This document shows, in pieces, positions 1 to 5,521 of a stretch of 9,076 nucleotides of DNA. This DNA is from Actinomycetes bacterium (GTDB lineage Bacteria > Actinomycetota > Actinomycetes > Nanopelagicales > Nanopelagicaceae): positions 1 to 9,076 of the forward strand of contig BJFZ01000049.1 of NCBI GenBank assembly GCA_014190175.1. The letters run 5' to 3'. Made by a program: the position numbers and the translations under genes. Each line of letters begins with the position of its first letter. Positions within the stretch are counted from its first letter, which is position 1. The notes below the pieces were generated by a model, which saw nothing but the letters and a program-made list of their open reading frames with translations, did no database searches and was not told where the DNA came from.

Positions 1-933
1 AAACGGTCACTTATTCTTGACTTGAAAAATCTTGAGGATCTGGCAGTTCTCAGGCGACTCGTTAGTTCTGCGGATCTGCTGATTGAGAATATGAGGCCTG
101 GAAAACTCGAACAACTAGGTTTGGATCCACAAGAACTGATTAGAGAAAATCCTAAACTTGTGGTTCTTCGAGTATCTGGTTTTGGACAAACGGGACCATA
201 TGCCCAAAAGCCTGGCTTTGCCACAATTGCAGAGGCATTATCTGGACTCTCTGGGCTCTTAGGTGAGCCCGAAGGAGGACCTCTGCTTCCTCCCATCGCT
301 CTTACGGATGAAGTAACCGCCCTTGTTGGCTCATTTTCGGCAATGCTTGCGATTTACCATGCCAAGCTAACAGGTGAAGGGCAGATTGTTGACATAGATT
401 TAGTTGATTCAGTTCTTCAGATTATGGGACCACTCCCTGCTGCCTGGGACTCCCTCGGATACTTACAACCAAGGCTTGGCTCAAGCATTCCGTATTCAAT
501 ACCTAGGGGAACTTATCAATGCTCTGACGGTGTGTGGGTTGCATTATCAGCATCCGCAAATACTGTTGCCACTAGATTGATAGAAACCGTTGGAGGTGGT
601 GGTGACCCGCGCTTTACATCCTTCCAAAGTAGATTTGAAAATAGAGAAGCTCTTGAGGAACTTACAAGGAGTTGGATTTCAAATAGAACCTCTGATGACG
701 TCATTAAGACGATAGAAGCCGCTGATGCAGCGATTGCACCTGTCTATAATATGCAACAAGTAATTGAAGATCCTCATTTTATCGCAAGGGAAAGCTTCAC
801 CAGAGTGGATGGAATTCTCATGCAAAACATAGTAGCAAAACTTTCAAAAACACCTGGCAAAATAGTTTCGGCAGGGCCAAAATTTGGCGAACATTCAGAA
901 GAAATTCTAAATGAGTTAAATGATAAAAAATAA
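1..933 (+). CDS. Family III (CaiB/BaiF) CoA-transferase, 5'-truncated by window edge
   Basis: The frame is open from base 1 and the first residues (KRSLILDLK) are the conserved interior segment normally found near residue 70 of a roughly 400-residue family III CoA-transferase, so the true start lies upstream; about 310 residues are visible. Visible family marks are the ENMRPG..E.LGLD segment, RVSGFGQTGPY, and the LTDEVTALVGS segment whose Asp (codon at 307-309) is the expected CoA-ester-forming catalytic residue, followed by TGEGQIVDIDL. Enzymes of this family move CoA between carboxylic acids in the cytoplasm through an aspartyl-CoA intermediate. Its 3' end overlaps the lyase gene by 14 bases, so the two are co-transcribed and probably translationally coupled. 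From context the acid may be a C4/C5 acid such as mesaconate, itaconate, citramalate or malate; sequence alone does not decide. The family call is strong, the substrate open. Confidence 0.9.
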   Translation, partial: KRSLILDLKNLEDLAVLRRLVSSADLLIENMRPGKLEQLGLDPQELIRENPKLVVLRVSGFGQTGPYAQKPGFATIAEALSGLSGLLGEPEGGPLLPPIALTDEVTALVGSFSAMLAIYHAKLTGEGQIVDIDLVDSVLQIMGPLPAAWDSLGYLQPRLGSSIPYSIPRGTYQCSDGVWVALSASANTVATRLIETVGGGGDPRFTSFQSRFENREALEELTRSWISNRTSDDVIKTIEAADAAIAPVYNMQQVIEDPHFIARESFTRVDGILMQNIVAKLSKTPGKIVSAGPKFGEHSEEILNELNDKK

Positions 934-1876
934 ATACACCTCAAAGCGCTCTGTACTTGCTGTCCCTGGTTCAAGCAGTAAAATGATTGCGAATGCTCGT
1001 CGACTAAAAGTGGATGAATTTTTCTTAGACCTTGAAGATTCAGTTTCGAGTACAGAAAAAGATTCAGCGCGAGCCCTTGTAATAGCTAGTCTTCTCGAAG
1101 GTAAGTTTGGCCAAAAATCTATTTCGGTTCGAGTTAACGAACAGATTTCTGAATTAGGAATAGAGGATATCTCTTTAATAGTTTCTGAGGCAGGGAAATG
1201 TTTTGATTCGATAATAATTCCTAAAGTTGAGACTGCGGAGCAGATACTTGAAATAGGATCAAGATTATCAAAGCTCGAAAAAGCTAACGGATTAGAGGCT
1301 GGCACGATTCGACTTCAACTTCAGATCGAATCAGCACGTGGCCTCGTCGAAGTACAGAAGATCGCCTCGGCTTCTGAAAGGACTATTTCATTGATTTTTG
1401 GTCCTGGAGATTTTGCTGCAAGTATGGGGATGCAAGTACTCCATATTGGCGAAAATCCGATTAATTATCCTGGTGAAGATGCTTACCACTATGTACTGAT
1501 GTCTATTTTGACAGCTGCGCGGGCTAATAATTTACTAGCAATCGATGGTCCTTACTCTGACATCACAAATATTGCAGGACTAAAAAATAGAGCAGACCTA
1601 TCTGCCTCACTTGGTTTTGATGGAAAATGGGTGATACACCCGGCACAAATTGAAATAGTTAATACAGCTTTTACACCAAACCAAGAATATTTTGATACTG
1701 CTGCAAGAATTATCTCTTACTTTTCAGAATCTGAAGCTTCCTCCTCTGCAAAGGGAGCACACCTTTTTGAGGGAAAAATGATCGATGAGGCTTCAAGAAA
1801 AATGGCTGAGACTATCTATTCTAAGGGGCTCGCGGCCGGGCTTACACCTTCAACACAAGGAGATCAAAATGGCTGA
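920..1876 (+). CDS. CitE/HpcH-type CoA-ester lyase, malyl-CoA / methylmalyl-CoA / citramalyl-CoA lyase-like
   Basis: A 318-residue HpcH/HpaI-CitE TIM-barrel lyase, normal length for malyl-CoA lyases. It shows RSVLAVPGSS near residue 10, LDLEDSV 37-42 region, RVN with Arg71, IPKVE near 100, QIES with Glu137, FGPGDFAASMGMQ with Asp164 (Arg, Glu and Asp are the substrate/Mg2+ positions of the family), AIDGPY..D 207-214, and GKWVIHP 225-231. The C-terminal stretch resembling the lid of Mcl enzymes (FTP..., F.GKMIDEAS) is present. The family cleaves or forms 3-hydroxyacyl-CoA thioesters such as malyl-CoA (acetyl-CoA + glyoxylate), beta-methylmalyl-CoA (propionyl-CoA + glyoxylate) or citramalyl-CoA (acetyl-CoA + pyruvate). 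The start at 920 is set by the conserved N-terminus and overlaps the upstream gene by 14 bases. The Mct and MaoC neighbours favour methylmalyl-/citramalyl-CoA as substrate. Exact specificity is inferred. Confidence 0.88.
   Translation: MIKNKYTSKRSVLAVPGSSSKMIANARRLKVDEFFLDLEDSVSSTEKDSARALVIASLLEGKFGQKSISVRVNEQISELGIEDISLIVSEAGKCFDSIIIPKVETAEQILEIGSRLSKLEKANGLEAGTIRLQLQIESARGLVEVQKIASASERTISLIFGPGDFAASMGMQVLHIGENPINYPGEDAYHYVLMSILTAARANNLLAIDGPYSDITNIAGLKNRADLSASLGFDGKWVIHPAQIEIVNTAFTPNQEYFDTAARIISYFSESEASSSAKGAHLFEGKMIDEASRKMAETIYSKGLAAGLTPSTQGDQNG
1857..1862 (+). promoter_or_regulatory. Shine-Dalgarno AAGGAG for the MaoC gene
   Basis: AAGGAG lies six bases before the ATG at 1869, inside the last codons of the lyase gene. 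It fixes the MaoC start at 1869 in preference to the in-frame ATG at 1785, which would add 28 residues with no resemblance to the family. Confidence 0.8.
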
Positions 1877-2408
1877 ACATAAAGCGGTTCTAGGAAGGTT
1901 CTACGAAGACTTTATTGTGGGTGATACCTATCAGCATCCGTTTGGAAGAACGATTAGCGAAACGGACTGTACTTGGTTCACTCAGTTGACCTGCAATACA
2001 AATCAAAATCATTTCAATGCTCATCTCGCACTCTCTAATCCAGTTTCGAATGGACGAATTATTGTTAACTCTGGACTTACCGTGGCAATCATTTTGGGAA
2101 TTTCGGTTATAGATATGAGTCAAAATGCGGTAGCAAATCTCGGTTGGACAGATATCAAATTAACATTCCCTGTTTATGTGGGAGATACTTTGTACGCAGA
2201 AAGTATTTGTACCGAAGCTAGGGAATCCTCATCAAAGCCTCACATGGGGATTATTTCAATGTTTACACGTGGCCTCAATCAAGATGGTGTCGAAATAGTC
2301 ACTTGGCACCGAAGTGTGATGATTCCAAAGAAGAGTTCTGGGATTGGACAAAACTATTTCCCAATCCCCACAACTGGGACAATTGAAAGCAGAATAAGTA
2401 AGGCATGA
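1869..2408 (+). CDS. MaoC-family single-hotdog enoyl-CoA hydratase (mesaconyl-/itaconyl-CoA hydratase-like)
   Basis: 179 residues, one hotdog domain. The segment RTISETDCTWFTQLTCNTNQ followed by NHFN (27-50) is the MaoC catalytic helix; Asn43 and His48 sit five apart, where many R-hydratases have Asp and His. My recollection is that a MaoC subfamily found next to CitE-type lyases (for example Rv2499c beside Rv2498c in Mycobacterium tuberculosis) also has Asn there, so this looks like a subfamily trait and not damage. NGRIIVNSGLT (61-71), VANLGW and PVYVGDTLYAE (101-111) complete the family pattern. It should add water to a trans-2-enoyl-CoA such as mesaconyl-CoA, giving methylmalyl-CoA or citramalyl-CoA for the lyase. 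Established mesaconyl-CoA hydratases are about 340-350 residues with two hotdogs, so this form probably works as a homodimer. It overlaps the lyase by 8 bases and the next gene by 4 (ATGA). Confidence 0.85.
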   Translation: MAEHKAVLGRFYEDFIVGDTYQHPFGRTISETDCTWFTQLTCNTNQNHFNAHLALSNPVSNGRIIVNSGLTVAIILGISVIDMSQNAVANLGWTDIKLTFPVYVGDTLYAESICTEARESSSKPHMGIISMFTRGLNQDGVEIVTWHRSVMIPKKSSGIGQNYFPIPTTGTIESRISKA

Positions 2409-3622
2409 GCCTGGAATCTGGCCCCCTTTCTAAGTTAAGGGTTGTAGAAGGCTCTGCTTTTGTTGCAGCGCCGTTGGGGGGACTTACTCTGGCCCAACTT
2501 GGTGCAGAAGTAATTAGGTTCGACCAAATTGGTGGAGGCTTAGACTTTCATCGTTGGCCGCTCACACAGGATAAACAATCACTTTTTTGGGCTGGTTTAA
2601 ATAGAGGTAAGAAGTCCGTTCAAGTTGATCTGAAGTCTACAGAAGGTCGAGAATTAATTTCCAACCTCATAACTTCCCCGGGCGTGAATGCTGGAATTTT
2701 TATAACAAATCTTGCGGCAAAGGGCGAACTTAGTTACGAGGAATTGTGCAAGAAAAGGCCAGACTTAATTATGGTAATGCTCACAGGCAATTACGATGGC
2801 TCTACCGAAGTTGATTACACCGTTCATCCATCCTTTGGTTATCCCCTGATTACCGGTCCATCTGGTTCAGCTGTCCCAGTCAATAGTGTCTTACCAACTT
2901 GGGATCTTTTGCTCGGGAACATGGTTGCAATTGCTGTACTTGTGGCAATAGAAAAACGGCGCGAAACTGGGACAGGCGACTTGATTAGAATTGCCCTCTC
3001 AGATGTTGCACTCTCTGTAGTTGGAGACCTTGGAAGACTTTCACAAGCTCACTTAGATACGGAAGAGAGTGCGGCAGATGGAAACTACCTTTATGGCGCC
3101 TTCGGTACAAATTTTATAACGAGTGACAATTCTCAAATTATGTTAGTCGGGCTTACCCACAGACAATGGGAGTCGATAAAGAGTGCACTTAACTTGGGTG
3201 CGGCCCTACGTGCGCTAGAGATGAGAGAAACTGTAAATTTTGATGATGAGAGCCAGCGATATATCTTTAGGCGCGAAATAGCAGGAATCATTGAACCAAT
3301 TATTAGGGGTATGAGCCTGTCGCAGGTGAGTACAGTTTTTGAAGAATTCAAAGTCGCTTGGTCAAAATATCAAACATTCAAAGATCTTTTAAAAAACGAC
3401 CCACGAGCTTCCTCAAAAAATCCAATATTCCATATTAAAAATCAGGCAGGAATTGGCGATATCCCCAATATAGCCTCTCCAATTCGATTTACAGCTACCG
3501 AAAATATAGCGCCTCAAACAGCTCCCACTCTTGGAGAACATACAAGTCAAGTTCTCCAAGAGATTTTAGGGCTAAGTCCAAGTCAGATCGATGTGTTAAA
3601 AAACAATAAAACGATTGCCTAA
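2405..3622 (+). CDS. mct: 2-methylfumaryl-CoA isomerase (mesaconyl-C1-CoA/C4-CoA transferase, Mct-like)
   Basis: A complete 405-residue family III CoA-transferase fold protein. The opening LRVVEGSAFVAAPLGGLTLAQ, then RFDQIGGGLDFHRWP, SLFWAGLNRGKKS, EVDYTVHPSFGYP, the TWD segment with Asp167 (expected catalytic nucleophile), and GNYLYGAFG are, as I recall them, hallmarks of Mct from Chloroflexus and differ from generic CaiB proteins such as the gene at 1-933. Mct shifts CoA within one molecule, from the C1 to the C4 carboxyl of mesaconate, without an external acceptor. In the 3-hydroxypropionate bicycle this separates methylmalyl-CoA chemistry from citramalyl-CoA chemistry. ATGA overlap with the hydratase implies translational coupling. 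It could instead be another intramolecular or intermolecular CoA-transferase of that subfamily, but the match in several separate blocks makes Mct the best call. Confidence 0.82.
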   Translation: MSLESGPLSKLRVVEGSAFVAAPLGGLTLAQLGAEVIRFDQIGGGLDFHRWPLTQDKQSLFWAGLNRGKKSVQVDLKSTEGRELISNLITSPGVNAGIFITNLAAKGELSYEELCKKRPDLIMVMLTGNYDGSTEVDYTVHPSFGYPLITGPSGSAVPVNSVLPTWDLLLGNMVAIAVLVAIEKRRETGTGDLIRIALSDVALSVVGDLGRLSQAHLDTEESAADGNYLYGAFGTNFITSDNSQIMLVGLTHRQWESIKSALNLGAALRALEMRETVNFDDESQRYIFRREIAGIIEPIIRGMSLSQVSTVFEEFKVAWSKYQTFKDLLKNDPRASSKNPIFHIKNQAGIGDIPNIASPIRFTATENIAPQTAPTLGEHTSQVLQEILGLSPSQIDVLKNNKTIA

Positions 3623-3645
3623 TTGAGAAATAGGGGAAATAGATA

Positions 3646-3885
3646 ATGCTCACTAAAATAAAGATGCCGCGAGTAGGAGAAAATGTTAATTCTGTATTCA
3701 TTATTGAAATAAAGGCGGAAATTGGGCAGCAGATTAATGCAGGGGATATTTTACTCTCGGTAGAAACTGATAAAGCCACAATAGACGTCGAATCACCTGT
3801 CTCTGGAAAAATTCTTGAATTTCTAGTAAAAATTAATGATGAGATAGCACCTGGCGATTCTTACGCGACTATGGAAACTGCTTAA
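3646..3885 (+). CDS. Free-standing lipoyl (E2-type biotinyl/lipoyl) domain protein
   Basis: 79 residues that amount to one lipoyl domain and nothing else. It has IKMPRVGE at 5-12, the swinging-arm hairpin VETDKATIDVESP (39-51) with Lys43 as the expected lipoylated residue, PVSGKILEFLV (51-61), and a second-half GD near 70. There is no linker, peripheral-subunit-binding domain or acyltransferase domain, so this is a carrier only. It lacks the length (about 125 residues) and sequence of glycine-cleavage H protein, and the DKA motif is lipoyl rather than biotinyl (MKM). A good Shine-Dalgarno (AGGGGA, 3632-3637) precedes the ATG by eight bases; the gap from the Mct gene is 23 bases. Related carriers serve 2-oxoacid or acetoin-type dehydrogenase complexes; the E1 and E2/E3 partners are not in the window and may lie upstream in the operon. 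Confidence 0.88.
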   Translation: MLTKIKMPRVGENVNSVFIIEIKAEIGQQINAGDILLSVETDKATIDVESPVSGKILEFLVKINDEIAPGDSYATMETA

Positions 3886-3886
3886 A

Positions 3887-4615
3887 ATGAAAGTTACGGT
3901 GACTGGTGCTGCAAGTGGAATCGGTAAAGCTACTGTTTTAGAACTACTTGATATGGGAGCTGAAGTTCTAGCCGTTGACCTACCGAATAGCAATCTAGAT
4001 TACCTCGTTGACTCGAAAGGTGAGAAGTTATTTGCCGATGTAGCAGATCAGGATTCGCGCAATATGATCATTGACAAATCCGTTGGCTTTGATGGGCTTG
4101 TGAATGCCGCAGGTAAAATAGAGACTAAGAAATTGATGGACTATTCAATATCTGACCTCAGGGAGCTATTTATGGTCAATTTTGAATCAGCCTGGGACTT
4201 AACATCAAAGATTGGTGCAACTATGCCAACTGGTGGCTCAATCGTAAATATCAGTTCTGCTGGAGCCAAAATAGTTACCAATTCAAATGTAGGACCGTAT
4301 TCTGCAACTAAGGCGGCAATTCTAAGTATGACACGTACGTTTTCCTACGAGTTTGCACCCCGGGGTATCCGAGTAAATGCAATATGCCCAGGTCTCATTG
4401 AGACCCCAATGCAGGACAAAGTAAATAACGACTTGGCTCTAAGCCAAGGGATTTCACTTCAGGAGATAGTTGGAAAGCGTGTTGAATTAATCCCTATGAA
4501 ACGCTTTGGAACTTCTGCTGAATGCGCACGTATAATAATTTTCTTGCTATCAGAGAATTCTAGTTATATTACCGGTCAGTCCTTAAACGTAACAGGAGGA
4601 TGGGTTACCCATTAA
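3887..4615 (+). CDS. Short-chain dehydrogenase/reductase (classical SDR, probably NAD-dependent)
   Basis: 242 residues, full classical SDR length. TGAASGIG (6-13) is the cofactor glycine motif and Asp31 at the end of beta-2 favours NAD(H) over NADP(H). NAAG is at 73-76, and the catalytic tetrad is readable as Asn98, Ser124, Tyr138 and Lys142 (YSATK). RVNAICPGLIETPM and the C-terminal SSYITGQSLNVTGGW complete the pattern. It oxidises or reduces a secondary alcohol/ketone; family generic 3-oxoacyl-ACP reductase labels would be a poor guide here. One base separates it from the lipoyl gene, so it is the last gene of the operon. In context it may feed or drain a hydroxyacid, hydroxyacyl-CoA or acetoin-like compound. 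Its last 11 bases overlap the convergent sugar kinase gene. Confidence 0.88.
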   Translation: MKVTVTGAASGIGKATVLELLDMGAEVLAVDLPNSNLDYLVDSKGEKLFADVADQDSRNMIIDKSVGFDGLVNAAGKIETKKLMDYSISDLRELFMVNFESAWDLTSKIGATMPTGGSIVNISSAGAKIVTNSNVGPYSATKAAILSMTRTFSYEFAPRGIRVNAICPGLIETPMQDKVNNDLALSQGISLQEIVGKRVELIPMKRFGTSAECARIIIFLLSENSSYITGQSLNVTGGWVTH

Positions 4616-5462
4616 CTTGATCCAATTTTAGAAATTTTTTTACTTCCGACCATGCTGCCGGACTTGAATGAGCCTTTTGAACAGTAAGGGATGCCCAGGT
4701 TGTAGCTAGCTCTAATATGTCTTTCTCGGAAAACCCCAAATATTGGCCCGTAACAACTCCTGTTAAGAACGCATCGCCAGCGCCGGTCGTGTCAACGATT
4801 GGAATGATTCGTCCTGCTTCTCGTAAATTATTATTTTTACTAATCATTTTTGAGCCATTTGCCCCATCAGTGATGTAGATTTTTGTGAAATGTGAAAGAG
4901 CACGGTCCAGAGTTTTTTGATCGTCAATTTCCTCATTAGATATAACTAAAATATCTCCCGAAAGTTCCCGGTCGCTTTTCAATGCATTAGAACCTAAAAC
5001 TAAAAAGCAGATCTCGCGGATACGTTCGAATAAGGGAAGGAAAGCATCATTCCAAAATGGCCAAACTACGATGTCTCCTGCTTGAACTGGTAAATCCTTA
5101 ATATCTAAATCTCCTAGTAAACCTTTTTCCATCCCGACCATTGTCCGCTCACCTGAATCGTCCACAAGTATGGTCACGTGAGGTGTTGGAAGTTGCAAAT
5201 TTTGGATGAATTCAACTGATAGTGACTCCTTGGTTATTGCATCTCTTAATTTCTCTGCATATATATCGTCTCCGAGAGCGCCGACTAACCGAATAGGCAG
5301 TCCAGCACCAACGATTCCGGAGGCAACATTGAATGCCTGACCACCTGGTCTCTCTTGATGCTCGCGTGCGTGCAGAAAACCACCTGAAGAAGGAAGCTTC
5401 GAGATGTAGAGCACCGTGTCCCAAGCGATAGGACCTATCACCCAAATCGTTCGCTCAGCCAT
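4605..5462 (-). CDS. PfkB/ribokinase-family carbohydrate kinase
   Basis: 285 residues, near the usual 290-320. PGGQAFNVA (39-47) is the first PfkB signature for sugar binding, VGALGDD (60-66) follows, and DTTGAGDAFLTGV (224-236) is the second signature with Asp230 as catalytic base and the GAGD anion hole. Reaction: ATP-dependent phosphorylation of a sugar, sugar acid or nucleoside; the substrate cannot be read from sequence. The N-terminus starts directly with IWVIGPIAWDTV, the first beta strand, so ATG at 5462 is right. No Shine-Dalgarno is seen, and a -10-like TAGAAT ends six bases upstream, which suggests a leaderless mRNA. It is divergent from the LarA-family gene, a common arrangement for a pathway pair. 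Its 3' end overlaps the SDR gene by 11 bases tail to tail. Confidence 0.9.
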   Translation of the reverse strand: MAERTIWVIGPIAWDTVLYISKLPSSGGFLHAREHQERPGGQAFNVASGIVGAGLPIRLVGALGDDIYAEKLRDAITKESLSVEFIQNLQLPTPHVTILVDDSGERTMVGMEKGLLGDLDIKDLPVQAGDIVVWPFWNDAFLPLFERIREICFLVLGSNALKSDRELSGDILVISNEEIDDQKTLDRALSHFTKIYITDGANGSKMISKNNNLREAGRIIPIVDTTGAGDAFLTGVVTGQYLGFSEKDILELATTWASLTVQKAHSSPAAWSEVKKFLKLDQVNG

Positions 5463-5468
5463 ATCTGA

Positions 5469-5474
5469 ATTCTA
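5469..5474 (-). promoter_or_regulatory. Candidate -10 element for the PfkB kinase gene (leaderless)
   Basis: TAGAAT on the minus strand fits TAnnnT and sits exactly six bases before the ATG, so transcription would begin at or next to the start codon. A TTGATC (minus strand of 5495-5500) is 20 bases further up, too far for a standard -35, so the -35 is weak or absent. Confidence 0.45.
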
Positions 5475-5509
5475 TTGCCTACAACTCTCATGAAGATCAA
5501 AACAAGTGG

Positions 5510-5515
5510 TAATTT
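5510..5515 (+). promoter_or_regulatory. Candidate -10 element for the LarA-family gene (leaderless)
   Basis: TAATTT fits TAnnnT and also sits exactly six bases before the ATG at 5522. No Shine-Dalgarno is present between them (TCCCTC). No convincing -35 is seen at 5487-5492; a TCATGA palindrome at 5488-5493 lies between the two divergent -10 elements and could be part of an operator, though six bases is short. Confidence 0.42.
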
Positions 5516-5521
5516 TCCCTC

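Noticed and set aside
916..1305. Antisense open frame of 129 codons opposite the lyase gene
   Set aside because: It is the shadow of a strongly supported gene and shows no recognisable domain; the same holds for the other antisense frames at 516-704, 1890-2123, 3133-3351, 3495-3779, 5995-6216 and 6177-6383.
1785..1868. Earlier in-frame ATG for the MaoC gene at 1785
   Set aside because: The extra 28 residues lie inside the lyase gene and have no family resemblance; AAGGAG six bases before 1869 marks the true start.
3646..3885. Glycine cleavage H protein or biotin carrier protein
   Set aside because: Too short for GcvH, and the modified lysine lies in TDKA, typical of lipoyl domains, not in the MKM of biotin carriers.
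1..4615. Complete autotrophic 3-hydroxypropionate bicycle
   Set aside because: No malonyl-CoA reductase, propionyl-CoA synthase or biotin carboxylase gene is visible; only the mesaconyl-CoA part can be supported.
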